Below, piece by piece: positions 43,480 through 54,945 of a DNA stretch of 64,000 nt. The translations under genes were made by a program, and so were the position numbers. Position 1 is the first letter of the stretch, and every line of letters begins with the position of its first letter. The stretch is from Bufo bufo (lineage: Eukaryota; Chordata; Amphibia; Anura; Bufonidae). The notes under the pieces were generated by a model, which worked only from the letters and a program-made list of their open reading frames with translations, was not told the DNA's origin and made no database searches. Where the stretch lies: NCBI RefSeq assembly GCF_905171765.1, contig NC_053390.1:585802471-585866470 (forward strand). Reading direction: 5' to 3'.

Positions 43480-45194
43480 GTTTCAGGTTGCCAATTCCTC
43501 GGTTAAATATGAAATTTAGAAACAGCAGTTAACAAGAAGAGTGGAGATCCAGAGAAGGTCTGGAAGACTAATGAAAATTTCAGACAGCTGCTCATAGGAC
43601 TGCTGAAAAGGCAAATCAGAACCCTTGCTTGACAGCAAAAGGCCTACAGGAAGATTAAGCAGACTCTGGAGTTATGGTACATTGTTCTACTATTCAGCGA
43701 CATCTACACAAATATGGCCTCCACGGAAGAGTCATCACAGGAAAACCTCTTCTGCGTCCTCACCACAAAATTCAATATCAGAACTTTCCAAAAGAACATT
43801 TAAACAATCCTGATGCATTTTGAAAACAAGTCCTGTGGACCAATGAGGTTAAAATAGAACTCTTTGGCCACAATGAGCAAAGTTATGTTTGGAGAAAAAC
43901 ATTTCATGAAAAGAAAACTACTCCAACCAATTAAGCATGGGGTGGATAAATCATGCTTTGGGGTTGTGTTGCAGCCAATGGCACGGGGAACATTTCATGG
44001 GTAGAGGGAAGAATGGATTCAATGAAATTCCAGCAAATCCTGGTAGCAAACACAAAACCAACTGAAAAAAAAGCTGAAGTTGAAAAGAAGATGGCTTCTA
44101 CAAATGGATAATGATCCAAAACACACCTCAAAATCCACAATAGACTACCTCAAAAGGTGCAAGCTGAAGGTTTTATCATAGTCCTCACAGTCCCCGATCT
44201 GAACATCATTGAAAATCTGTGGATAGACCTCAAAAGAGCATGCAGGACGGCCCAGGAATCTCACAGAACTGGAAGACTTTTGGAGGAGGAATGGATAAAT
44301 GTCCCTCAAACAAGAATTGAAAGACTCTTGAATGGCTACAAAAAGGGGGTGGTACTAGGTACTGATCATGCGGGTGTCCAAAATTTTGCTTCAGGCCCTT
44401 CCTTTTTTGTTATTTTGAAAATGTAAAAGTTATATTTGCTTAAAATACAAAGGGAATGCGTCATCTTTAACTTTATGCCTTTTGGAGATTATTTCAACTT
44501 GCCTAACTGTTCACAGTAACACTAATTTTGACCAGGGGTGCTCAAACGCTTGCATGCCACTGTATTTATTAGCCAAATTTTCCTATTTTTTATTGGTTAA
44601 AATCCCCAGTTTTTTATCTTCATCCAACAATCCCTTCAAGTGTTTTATAATATTCTCCATTTGGATTAGATTTAAGTTTATAATAAGGGGTTTTATCCTC
44701 TAAAAGCTTATTCATTTTAGCTACATGTTGACTCCTCTCCAAAATCACCCCCATCACTATTTAATTACTATTATGACTTTTTTATTCTTTTCCAATTCCC
44801 TTAATGTCTGTACTTCTTTAGTCGTCAAATTAGGGATTTTTAAATTCTTTATATCTTTGAGCACTGCAAGCCTTTAAAACCTCTAAGGCAGTGATGCCCA
44901 ACCTACGGCCCGTGAAGCCGTGTCATGCGGCCCGCGCAGTAACAGGACTTTATCAGCGCACTAGCGCAGGGCGCGCTGCGAACGGCACAGCGAACGGCAC
45001 AGCCAGCAAAGTGATGCTGCCTGTGCCTGCAATCTTTCCGCCCAGCGCTGCCTCCTAGCTAATTTATTCACTGCACTTGCCTCTGTGAAATTGAAGAGAA
45101 GCAACGTGATCTCGCACAGGAGCACTGGCAGAGGCATCGAAGTGCGCATGTACCGTATTCCTGGCCTCTGCCAGTGCGCCTCTGGGTGGGGAGG

Positions 45195-45680
45195 AGATCT
45201 CTGGATGACACTGAGGGGGGGGATATCTCTGGATGACACTGAGGGGGGGATATCTGTGGATGACACTGAGGGGGGGGGATATCTGTGGATGACACTGAGG
45301 GGGGATATCTGTGGATGACACTGAGGGGGGGATATCTGTGGATGACACTGAGGGGGGGATATCTGTGGATGACACTGAGGGGGGGATATCTGTGGATGAC
45401 ACTGAGGGGGGGATATCTGTGGATGACACTGAGGGGGGATATCAGTGGATGACACTGAGGGGGGATATCAGTGGATGACACTGAGGGGGGGATATCTGTG
45501 GATGACACTGAGGGGGGGATATCTGTGGATGACACTGAGGGGGGGATATCTGTGGATGACACTGAGGGGGGGATATCTGTGGATGACACTGAGGGGGGGA
45601 TCTGTGGATGACACTGAGGGGGGGATCTGTGGATGACACTGAGGGGGGATCTGTGGATGACACTGAGGGGGGATCTAGGG
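45195..45680. repeat. 27-bp minisatellite in hAT element 4
   Basis: About 18 copies of GATATCTGTGGATGACACTG plus AGGGGGG, shortening at the right end to GATCTGTGGATGACACTGAG. The word ATCTGTGGATG(A/G)CACTG is shared with the arrays at 9430 and 63300. Confidence 0.95.
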
Positions 45681-46039
45681 AGGGGTGTGGGGATGTTGGA
45701 GTGGGAGGTCCTGGAGGGGTGTTTGGGTGGAAGCTCTGGAAGAGGTGGGAGGTCTGATAGGTATGTGGGGGTGGGAGATCCGGGAGGGGGGGGGGCCCAT
45801 AATTTTTTTTTGCTATGGGGCCCAGTCATTTCTAGCTACGCCCCTGATTGGTAAGATTGGGCAGGCACTGGAGCGATAGAGCGCCCTGCTGTAGGAGAAG
45901 CCGGCGGGAGATGAAAGGAGGAGGGGCCAGCTCCTGGTGGTGTCGGGCACATGGCACAAGCATGGCGGTGGTGGAGGATCTGACTGAAGCCTAAAGACCA
46001 GACATCAAGGTAGACCTGCAGAAGAAGGTGACAGCGCAG

Positions 46040-46130
46040 TATGTGATGTATACATGTGTGTAATGTATGTAGTGCAGTGTGTGATCATCACATACTGCAC
46101 TATATACATTACACACATGTATACATCACA
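46040..46130. repeat. Perfect inverted repeat (hairpin) in hAT element 4
   Basis: GTGATGTATACATGTGTGTA followed by ATGTATGTAGTGCAGT is mirrored by ACTGCACTATATACAT followed by TACACACATGTATACATCAC, centred on TGTGATCATCACA near 46085. Arms of about 40 bp differ at about one position. Confidence 0.85.
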
Positions 46131-47035
46131 TGCCCCTCACAGTAATAATGCCAAGATATGTGCCCTCTTCACAGATGTAATGCTCTCACGTGCCCTTTCA
46201 CAGTAGTTATGCCCAGATATGTACCCCCTCACAGTAGTTATGCCCAGATATGTACCCCCTCACAGTAGTTATGCCCAGATATGTGCCCTCTTCACAGTAG
46301 TTATGCCCAGATATGCGCCCTCTTCACAGTAGTTATGCCCTGATATGTGCCCCCTCACAGTAATAATGCCAAGATATATGCCCTCTTCACAGATGTAATG
46401 CTCTCACATGCCCTTTCACAGTAGTTATGCCCAGATATGTACCCCCTCACAGTAGTTATGCCCAAATATGTGCCCTCTTCACAGTAGTTATGCCCAGATA
46501 TGCGCCCTCTTCACAGTAGTTATGCCCTGATATGTGCCCCCTCACAGTAGTTATGCCCAGATATGTGCCCCTCACAGTAGTTATGCCAGATATGTGCCCT
46601 CTTCACAGTAGTAATGCTCTCTCGTGCCCCCTCAACAGTAGTTATGCCCTGATATGTGCCCTCTTCACAGTAGTTATGCCCTGATATGTGCCCTCCTCAC
46701 AGTAGTTATACGATATGTGCCCCCTCACAGTAGTTATGCCCAGATATGTGCCCCCTCACAGTAATAATGCCAAGATATGTGTCCTCTTCACAGATGTAAT
46801 GCTCGCACATGCCCCCTCACAGTAGTTATGCCCAGATATGTGCCCCCTCACAGTAGTTATGCCCAGATATGTGCCCTCTTCACAGTAGTTATGCCCTGAT
46901 ATGTGTCCTCCTCACAGTAGTTATGCCCGGATATGTGCCCCCGCACAGTAGTTATGCCCAGATATGTGCCCCCTCACAGTAGTTATGCCAGATATGTGCC
47001 CTCTTCACAGTAGTAATGCTCACACGTGCCCCCTC
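46130..47035. repeat. About 31-bp minisatellite in hAT element 4
   Basis: The unit is near GATATGTGCCCCCTCACAGT then AGTTATGCCCA, with alternates CCCTCTTCACAG and GTAATGCTCTCACGTGCC. Higher-order periods of several units recur (46140, 46370, 46760), indicating duplication of blocks. Confidence 0.9.
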
Positions 47036-47144
47036 ACAGCGTTTGCATTTCTTTCTGGCAAAGCTACCTGTTTCCGGCCCGCAAAATTTATACCAAGTCT
47101 AGTGCGGCCCTCAGACGAAAAAAGGTTGGGCACCACTGCTCTAA

Positions 47145-47471
47145 GGCCTCATGCACACGACTGTGCCGTTTTTTGCAGTCGGCAAACTGCGGATCAGCAA
47201 AAACTGGAAGCCGCCCGTGTTGCCTTCCGCAATTTGCGGAACGGAACGGGCGCCGGCAATATAAATGCCTATTCTTGTCCGCAAAGTGCGGACAAGAATA
47301 GGACATGTTATATTTTTTTAGCGGGGCCGCGGAACGGAGCAACGGATGCGGGCAGCACACGGAGTGCTGTCCGCATCTTTTGCGGCACCATTGAAGTGAA
47401 TGGGTCCGCATCCGAGCCGCAAAAACTGCGGCTCGGATGCGGACCCAAACAACGGCCGTGTACATGAGGCC
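47145..47471. mobile_element. Harbinger-type foldback MITE, TAA target duplication
   Basis: GGCCTCATGCACACGACTGT and inversely GGCCGTGTACATGAGGCC, flanked by TAA at 47142-47144 and 47472-47474. The interior shows CTTGTCCGCAAAGTGCGGAC and GAACGGAACGGGCG words. hAT element 4 has inserted across its left edge. Confidence 0.85.
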
Positions 47472-47805
47472 TAAGGTTGACGATTTTCCCGGAGGGTTAA
47501 ACATTGACATTCCCAATTATTGTCTCGATTCTCGGCCCATGTAAAAGGGCCCTCAGGATTCCTTCCACAGCTATTTTCAGTTCTATAGATCAAATTTTTA
47601 GATAGAGAAGTAAACTAAGCAAGCAAATCCTGAAGCTGCAACCTTGGGAATGCAGTGGGAGTAGTAGCTTGCACCTGCATCGCTTTTTAAGCCTATGGGA
47701 TTTAAGAAACATGCATTTGTCAGCACTCCAAAAATGTGTGAAATCAGACATTTTAAGTGCAATGTAATAAATTATAAGCAGTAAGATGTGATAGATTTAT
47801 TAGTT

Positions 47806-48435
47806 TTCAAAGGGAACCGGTCACCTCAAAAATGCATCCACACCCGCCAGCAGTACCTCGTAGTAGCCCGCAGCCTGTTAATAATCATATGTTTCATCCT
47901 GTTGTCCGATGCTGCGTAAGTTCAAAAAACGCAGTTTTATTCTCCATCAGCGCTATAGTGCCGGCCAGCTTGAAGTCAATGGGGCAGCGGCCTCCTTGCT
48001 TCAAGTCAAGGTAACCACTCCCCCCTAACCGTCCCCTCTTGCCTGAGAGTGACAGCCTGCAGTGTGGCCGCGATTCCCCAAGTCTCGCGTATGCGCGGTG
48101 TGCTTTGTAGTAATGCGCTATCCCATCTCCTGCTGTCACTGTTAGCTGGGTTTCAGCGGCGCAATGCGCATGCGCAAGACTTTGGGAATCGCGGCCGCAC
48201 TGCAGGCTGTCACTCTCAGGCAAGAGGGGACGGTTAGGGGGAGTGGTTACCTTGACTTGAAGCAAGGAGGCCGCTGGCCGGCACTATAGCGCTGATGGAG
48301 AATAAAACTGTGTTTTTTTAACTTACGCAGCATCGGACAACAGGATGAAACATATGATTATTAACAGGCTGCGGGCTACTATGAGGTACTGCTGGCGGGT
48401 GTGGATGCATTTTTAAGGGGACAGGTGCCCTTTAA
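47806..48435. mobile_element. T2/Kolobok-type foldback element with about 260-bp arms
   Basis: AAAGGGAACCGGTCACCTC and inversely GGGGACAGGTGCCCTTTAA. The arms contain AACAGGCTGCGGGCTACT, CATCGGACAACAGGATGAAA and AGGGGACGGTTAGGGGGAGT in both orientations, meeting near 48120. TGCGCATGCGCA lies at 48165-48176. Confidence 0.85.
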
Positions 48436-48469
48436 GCCACAAATATCTTGAAGTGAATTTTACTATGCT

Positions 48470-48690
48470 TAAAGGGGTTATGCTATGATTGATGTAAAAA
48501 AATTAAAATTAGACATCATGTAGTACATGATGTGCAAAATACCAGCCCTGTACCACACATTCACTCAGCTCAGTGAGAGGGACAAAAAATAAGTAATAGA
48601 ACAAACAGCAGGTGGCGCTATACAGATACATTTTATTGAACAGCTCACTGGCTATACTAATTTTTACATTTAATTACATGCAATTACGCT
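48470..48690. mobile_element. T2-type MITE fragment, same subfamily as 4898-5378
   Basis: TTAAAGGGGTTATGCTATGA begins it and CAGCAGGTGGCGCTATACAG with ACATTTTATTGAAC matches the subfamily interior. The right end is lost. Confidence 0.6.
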
Positions 48691-49284
48691 GTATTATAAA
48701 ATAAATGTAAAGATGCTTGGAAATGAATTAAAATGATCAGCAATGCAAATAGATTAAAGAACGTCGAGAGAAAAAAATGTGGAGTTACTGAGCTGCTTGT
48801 TGAGCAATGTGTGGCCTGGAATTTTCTGTTGTACGGTAGTACCTATCTTATTGGTGAAGATAAATCTATATGATATAGATCATCGCTGTGGAGGCCCAAC
48901 CTCCATGAAAAGCAGGCTTCCCTGTTCTGTAAACACGGAGAACGCCTCTCATCGCCCTGAGAGTGGGAACATTACTTGTGTTATCTGTTTTATCTCAGGA
49001 ACATTAAACAAGGAATTTACTTTTTGCATTTTTTGACTTGTAAAACCTTTGGTAAATTCTACACGGCCATTTAAATTCCTTACATATTTAGCGTTATCTA
49101 CATCGATCTATTCCTATGTTATATAAACAGAGTCAAACCATTCTATTCTAGGAGAAGTGTGCTATATTACTATTGATACTATGTCCTTTTTATTACATAG
49201 TTTATAAATTATTACTTGGCTCCTTTTACTTACCCACATGTGTCCTAGTCAATCAAGATGACATGCAAGATGTGTTTGATTTAA

Positions 49285-49560
49285 AACTTGAAAAGGAATT
49301 TGTCATCTAAACTTACAATATAATGACAATGTAAAATGACCAGCCCTCGGGTCGCTCCCAGTCCAGCAGCGATGACATCATGTTCATCATTCACATGGCT
49401 GCTGTCAATCACTGTTCCGTGCTGTTCATTTGGGGACCAGAGTTGGGGGATTCAGAGCGGTGGTTCTGCACTGGCCTGACTTTTGAAAGATGAGAAGTGT
49501 TTTTTGTTTTTTATTTTGCCCTGTGCCCAGTTTTTTTTAAATCTTTGAAAACCCCTTTAA
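49285..49560. mobile_element. T2/Kolobok-type MITE, diverged
   Basis: AAAAGGAATTTGTCATC at the left and GAAAACCCCTTTAA at the right; the right TTAA is intact and the left is mutated. Confidence 0.5.
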
Positions 49561-49844
49561 TTATTATAAATCCACACATAATATTTAGCCCAAAAAGGGG
49601 GACCTGTCACATCATGTCTCAGTCAGTATAGACGCCTATTCTACCATAATATAACACGTCTGATGCACTGTGCTCTTGTTACTATTCCCCTTGTGTGTAG
49701 GGACACACCCCAACTGGTGAAACCCAATTGTCAAATCATTTATAAATATCTAGGAGTAATAATAGAGGAACAGCACAATATACAATATATCTTGAAGAAT
49801 ACAGATATGTCAAGAATTGTGACAGCTCCTCTTTACCTGATTAA

Positions 49845-50128
49845 GGGCTCATTCAGACGGCCGTATGCTGTCCGCAAAAATACTGAATGCTATCCGTTTT
49901 TTTTGCGGATCCGCAAAAAAACGGATAGCATTCAGTATTTTTGCGGACCCATAGACTTCAATGGGGCCATGTCCTGATTTTCACGGACAAGTATAGGACA
50001 TGTTTCATTTGTTTTGCGGAACCGTGGAATAGAAAAGGGCCCACTAGAAGTGAATGGGTCCGCATCTAATCTGCAAAAAAAACGGATTCGCATTTTTGCG
50101 GATAGCATACGGCCGTCTGAATGAGCCC
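49845..50128. mobile_element. Harbinger-type foldback MITE, TAA target duplication
   Basis: GGGCTCATTCAGACGGCCGT and its exact inverse ACGGCCGTCTGAATGAGCCC are flanked by TAA at 49842-49844 and 50129-50131. Inner arms TGCTGTCCGCAAAAATACTG and ATCCGTTTTTTTTGCGGATC are also inverted. Its well-preserved ends suggest a young copy. Confidence 0.9.
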
Positions 50129-50425
50129 TAAAATATATCACTCTTCTAGGCCATGTGCAACTTTGTAACCATCTTTATTGTCCTGATACATAATATATCA
50201 AGCAGCTCTGCAAATATTCTTCATTCAAAATCTCCTACCTGTCAGAGTCCACAGCTCATATGCAGACTTGCTGGTTGGCGTACTGTGTATCACATGATCA
50301 CTATTAACCAGTGACATACACTGCAGGACTCCTCAGAAACGGGAGTCTCAGACTGCGGCTCTTCTTCCTCTGGTCTTCAGAGGAGGAATTTCCCTACTGA
50401 GCATGTGCAGCACAGATTCATTTTA

Positions 50426-52419
50426 GGCTACTTTCACACTAGCGTTCGGGGCTCCGCTTGTGAGTTCCGTTTGAAGGCTCTCACAAGCGGCCCCGAACGG
50501 ATCCGTACTGCCCCAATGCATTCTGAGTGGATGCGGATCCGCTCAGAATGCATCAGTTTGGCACCGTTTGGCCTCCGCTCCGCTCAGCAGGCGGACACCC
50601 GAACGCAGCTTGCAGCGTTTTCGTGTCCGCCTGGCCGTGCGGAGCCAAACGGATCCGTCCAGACTTACAATGCAAGTCAATGGGGACGGATCCGTTTGAC
50701 TATGGTGCAATTTCAAACGGATCCGTCCCCCATTGACTTTCAATGTAAAGTCAGGATTATACCATCAGATCGGAGTTTTCTCCAATCCGATGGTATATTT
50801 TAACTTGAAGCGTCCCCATCACCATGGGAACGCCTCTATGTTAGAATATACCATCGGATTTGAGTTACATCGTGAAACTCAAATCCGACAGTATATTCTA
50901 ACACAGAGGCGTTCCCATGGTGATGGGGACGCTTCAAGTTAGAATATACTGAGAACTGTGTACATGACTGCCCCCTGCTGCCTGGCAGGTGCTGCCAGGC
51001 AGCAGGGGGCAGACCCCCCCCCTCCTGTATTTAACTTATTGGTGGCCAGTGCGGGCCCCCCCCTCCCTCCCCAGTATTAATTGTAAGCAGTGCGGCCCCC
51101 CTCCCTCTATATTCATCGGTGGCCAGTGCGGATATTAAATATGAGCAGTGCGGTCTTCCCCTCCCTCCCTCCCCAGTATTAAATATGAGCAGTGCGGTCT
51201 CCCCCTCCCTCCCTCCCCAGTATTAAATATGAGCAGTGCGGCCTCCCCCTCCCTCTATTCATTGGTGGCCAGTGCGGATTCAAAGTATTGTGATCAGTGC
51301 GGCCTCTCCTCTCGACCCCCCCCCCCCCCATCATTGGTGGCAGCGGAGAGTACCGATCGGAGTCCCAGTTTAAATCGCTGGGGCTCCGATCGGTTACCAT
51401 GGCAGCCAAGACGCTATTGCATTCTTGGCTGCCATGGTTACTTAGCAACAAATAGCAGCATTATACTTACCTGAAGAGCTGCGATCTATGTGACCGGCCG
51501 GGAGCTCCTCCTACTGGTAAGTGACAGGTCTATAGGCAATGCGCCGCACAGACCTGTCACTTTACCAGTAGGAGGAGCTCCCGGCCGGTCACATAGATCG
51601 CAGCTCTTCAGGTAAGTATAATGCTGCTATTTGTTGCTAAGTAACCATGGCAGCCAAGACTTGGCTGCCATGGTAACCGATCGGAGCCCCAGCGATTTAA
51701 ACTGGGACTCCGATCGGTACTCTCCGCTGCCACCAATGATGGGGGGGGGGGGGGGGGAGAGGAGAGGCCGCACTGATCACAATACTTTGAATCCGCACTG
51801 GCCACCAATGAATAGAGGGAGGGGGAGGCCGCACTGCTCATATTTAATACTGGGGAGGGAGGGGGAGACCGCACTGCTCATATTTAATACTGGGGAGGGA
51901 GGGGGAGACCGCACTGCTCATATTTAATACTGGGGAGGGAGGGAGGGGGAGACCGCACTGGTCATATTTAATACTGGGGAGGGAGGGAGGGGGAGACCGC
52001 ACTGCTCATATTTAATATCCGCACTGGCCACCGATGAATATAGAGGGAGGGGGGCCGCACTGCTTACAATTAATACTGGGGAGGGAGGGGGGGCCCGCAC
52101 TGGCCACCAATAAGTTAAATACAGGAGGGGGGGGGGTCTGCCCCCTGCTGCCTGGCAGCACCTGCCAGGCAGCAGGGGGCAGTCATGTACACAGTTCTCA
52201 GTATATTCTAACTTGAAGCGTCCCCATCACCATGGGAAAGCTTCTGTGTTTAGAATATACTGTCGGATCTGAGTTTTCCGAAGTGAAAAATCAGATCTGA
52301 AATAAACAGTTATGCAAACGGATCCGTTCTGAACGGATGCAAGCGTTTGCATTATAGGAGCGGATCCGTCTGATGAAACATCAGACGGATCCGCTCCGAA
52401 CGCTAGTGTGAAAGTAGCC
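50426..52419. mobile_element. Giant palindromic Harbinger-type element (about 2 kb)
   Basis: GGCTACTTTCACACTAGCGT and its inverse ACGCTAGTGTGAAAGTAGCC... (read CGCTAGTGTGAAAGTAGCC at the right end) bound the element, with TTA on both sides (50423-50425 and 52420-52422). The two halves are inverted copies from end to centre near 51545 (AGTGACAGGTC/GACCTGTCACT). Each arm holds smaller palindromes (GCTGCCTGGCAGGTGCTGCC at 50973), a C-rich or G-rich array with period about 45 (CCCTCCCTCCCCAGTATTAA) and a homopolymer C or G run. No transposase is coded. Confidence 0.88.
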
Positions 52420-52455
52420 TTAGCTAAGGGCCTTAAGAGCAGCAGCAAGAAGATA

Positions 52456-53230
52456 CTGAAAGGGTTTCTGGCCTGAGAAAATTTTCTCAATGGCTATTTA
52501 CGCGATTCGGGTTTGCTAATTGAATTGGAAATCGCTTTGCGCTACCGCGATTCTGAAGGGAGCGCTAGCGATGCTATATCTGTAGCTGACTGACATTGGT
52601 GATGTGCTAATGTCAGCACTACATAACCGTATGCTTTATAACTCCCTGCCTGCCGCCGTTCTCTGAAAATTAAGACTTATGCTAATGAGCCTCTAGGTGC
52701 TATTAGGGCGTTGCTTCAGCATCTAGAGGCTCGGTCTCCGCACCTTTTGGCACGCCCAGGTCCAGTTGATTGACTTTCGAGTTCTCAGTGTCCCGTAAAT
52801 CCCACGCCTGCGCCGTCCTGTTTAGTATTTGGTGCAGTAAGTGAAGGACGTGCTCCTGCTGCCAGCTTCTTCACTGCGCCTGCGTTGAAGGAAGGAAGCC
52901 GGCAGCAGGAGCGCGTCCTTCACTCACTGCGCCTGCGCCGAATACTAAATGGGACGGCGCAGGCACAGGATTTACGGGACACTGAGGAGAACTCAAAAGT
53001 CAATTAACTGGACCTGGGCGTGCGAAAGGGTGCGTAGACCGAGCCTCTAGGTGCTGAAGCAACGCCCTAATAGCACCTAGAGGCTCGATAGCATATTTTA
53101 AAAGTCTTTATTTTAAGAGAACGGCGGCAGGCAGGGAGTTATAAAGCACACTGTTATGTACTGCCGACATTAGCACATCACCAATGTCAGTCAGCTACGT
53201 AACGTTATTTCTCATGACAGAAACCCTCTG
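52456..53230. mobile_element. Foldback element with about 310-bp arms, T2-like ends
   Basis: Ends AAAGGGTTTCTGGCCTGAGA and inversely TCTCATGACAGAAACCCTCT. Arms from TCAGCTGAC-region words through GACATTGGTGATGTGCTAAT, CTCCCTGCCTGCCGCCGTTC, GAGCCTCTAGGTGCTATTAG and AGGACG recur inverted, centred near 52880. Confidence 0.75.
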
Positions 53231-53440
53231 AAGGGATTGTGTCACTTCAGCAAATGGCATTTATCATGTAGAGAAAGTTAATGCAAGGCACTTACTAATG
53301 TATTGTGATTGTCCATATTGCCTCCTTTGCCTGTTCATTTTTCCATCACATTATACGTTTCTATGGTTATGACCACCCTTCAATCCTTCAGTGGTGGCCG
53401 TGCTTGCACGCTATAGGAAAAGGTGCCATGAGAATTTACA
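53226..53440. repeat. T2-like MITE left-end fragment
   Basis: GAAGGGATTGTGTCACTTCA followed by GCAAATGGCATTTATCATG resembles a frequent frog T2-type left end. No right end found. Confidence 0.4.
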
Positions 53441-53789
53441 CTACACTGTAAAGCAGCCATCAGAGAGCCATTTTCAGGAGCACTGAAGTCTTTGGGGCTT
53501 TTCACATGGCCGTTTTTTTAATGGTCCATCAATAACAGACATTCAAGCATAGGGCTTGTCCTATTTTTGGCCGTTTTGATTGCCAGACTGACCCGATTGA
53601 AATCAGTGGGCTTGCTAGTAAAGGCTGTTTAGACAGAAGTGCGCTTCGTTAAATATGAGGCACATACTACACTACAGGCACATACAGGAACACTTTCTCT
53701 TTGCTCCACACTAGAGGCAGGAGGACCTGATGCTCCCAGAGTTGTGACGTCACATGGTCAATGCTTGCAGTGTGGAGCAAGAACACAGT

Positions 53790-54125
53790 ATAAAGGCATT
53801 ATTTATACTGGGTGCACTACGGGGGGCATTATATATACTGAGGGTACTATGGGGCAAATGATATGTCCTAGGGGCACTGCAGAGAGGCATTATTTATACT
53901 GGGTGCACTACGGGGGGGCATTATATATACTGAGGGTACTATGGGGCAAATGATATGTCCTAGGGGCACTGCAGAGAGGCATTATTTATACTGGGTGCAC
54001 TATGGGGGGCATTATATATACTGAGGGTACTATGGGGCAAATGATATGTCCTAGGGGCACTGCAGAGAGGCATTATTTATACTGGGTGCACTATGGGGGG
54101 CATTATATATACTGAGGGCACTGCA
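53790..54125. repeat. About 91-bp tandem repeat, 3.6 copies
   Basis: Units start AGGCATTATTTATACTGGGT at about 53793, 53884, 53976 and 54068 and include TATATATACTGAGGGTACTA and GCAAATGATATGTCCTAGGG. Inner similarity between the ATTATTTATACTGGGTGCAC and ATTATATATACTGAGGGTAC halves suggests an older, shorter unit. Confidence 0.9.
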
Positions 54126-54421
54126 GGGGTTGGGGTTAAAAAGAAACAGTGAATGAAACTCATCCTTTTGTAACGACTGTTAAAAATGGATGAAAAACTG
54201 ACAGTGAATGTACCTTTAGTTTTAAGTTGATCACACACATTAGATCTGTGTCAGCCAAAGCCGCAGAAATCAATGAGTTCGGCCACCATCTAACATGCAT
54301 GTGACTCTCCCCCTATGGGTGATGCTGAGATAAGTTGAATTTCAACTACCCTACCCTTTAGTTTTTCATGCAGTGGACGGTCAAGTCTTCAGCTGACAGT
54401 TATCTCTAGTGTATGACCAGC

Positions 54422-54862
54422 TTAACCCTTAGATGACCTTGCGATTTTCCATTTTTGCATTTTCACTCCACTCCTTCCCAGAGTCCTAACTTTTTCATTT
54501 TTCCGTTCACATAGCCTTATGTGGACTTATTTTTTGCAGAACAAGTTGTACTTTCTAATTGCCTGTATTGATATATTCCACTAATAGCCGCCAAAGCCTG
54601 CTTGAGCCTTCGGGCTTTTAGTGTACTGTAACAGGTTCCCCAATCTCAGCTGGGGAACACTGTTACAGGAGCAGACTGCTCAGATGCCCTGGTTACATTT
54701 CACCACAGCATCTGAGGGGGGGGAATGTATGCGATCGGCCTTATGGCTGGTCGCATACATGTGCTCCGGGTCTCTGCTGTTTTAAACATGTGTGAGCGGG
54801 CACCATGTTTAAAGACACGACTTCCGCCGTACATGTACGGCGGAGGTCGTGAAGGGGTTAAA
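54422..54862. repeat. Internally deleted anuran AT-rich repeat with inverted ends
   Basis: TTAACCCTTAGATGACC at the left and GGTCGTGAAGGGGTTAA at the right are inverted. The left 150 bp match the long family (TCACATAGCCTTATGTGGAC, GCAGAACAAGTTGTACTTTC). It contains the perfect palindrome TCCGCCGTACATGTACGGCGGA at 54832-54853, given here by its half CCGCCGTACA. Confidence 0.6.
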
Positions 54863-54945
54863 GGCTTGCCATGCCCTCTGGGGTCTGATATGTGCGCCTT
54901 AACATAAAAACTTACCAGTCCATGGTCCCGCTGCTCCGTTCCCAG

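Larger units (their letters stand above)
42415..44560 (+). pseudogene. Tc1-type transposon, decayed and split by a hAT element
   Basis: After the hAT insertion the plus strand keeps Tc1 landmarks out of frame: GGAAGATTAAGCAGACTCTG, GACCAATGAGGTTAAAATAG followed by AACTCTTTGGCC (DE.K.ELFG region), AAGCATGGGGTGGATAAATC, AATGATCCAAAACACACCTC (NDP.H) and CCCCGATCTGAACATCATTG followed by AAAATCTGTGG (PDLN.IENLW, catalytic region). Left terminal sequence near 42420 (AAAGTTTGGATCTCC) and right near 44540 (GGGGTGCTCAAACGCTTGCA) are consistent with its ends. Confidence 0.8.
44889..47138. mobile_element. hAT-type nonautonomous element 4, carrying two minisatellites
   Basis: Left CAGTGATGCCCAACCT, right inverse AGGTTGGGCACCACTG, perfect 8-bp duplication CTCTAAGG at 44881-44888 and 47139-47146. 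The ends are of the Charlie type (CAGTG.TGCCCAACC). No transposase in 2250 bp. A nested end fragment TAGCTACGCCCCTG, typical of another hAT family, lies at 45834-45847. Confidence 0.92.

Noticed and set aside
45068..45829. Minus-strand frame of 253 codons rich in HPQISP repeats
   Set aside because: It is the 27-bp minisatellite read in reverse; other frames are also open.
45195..47035. Possible CRISPR-like array
   Set aside because: Units are directly tandem with no spacers, lie inside a hAT element, and the genome is vertebrate.
51740..51757. Poly-G run as an assembly or sequencing artefact
   Set aside because: Its mirror, a poly-C run near 51320, is at the expected place in the other arm, so it is more likely real, although its length may be misread.
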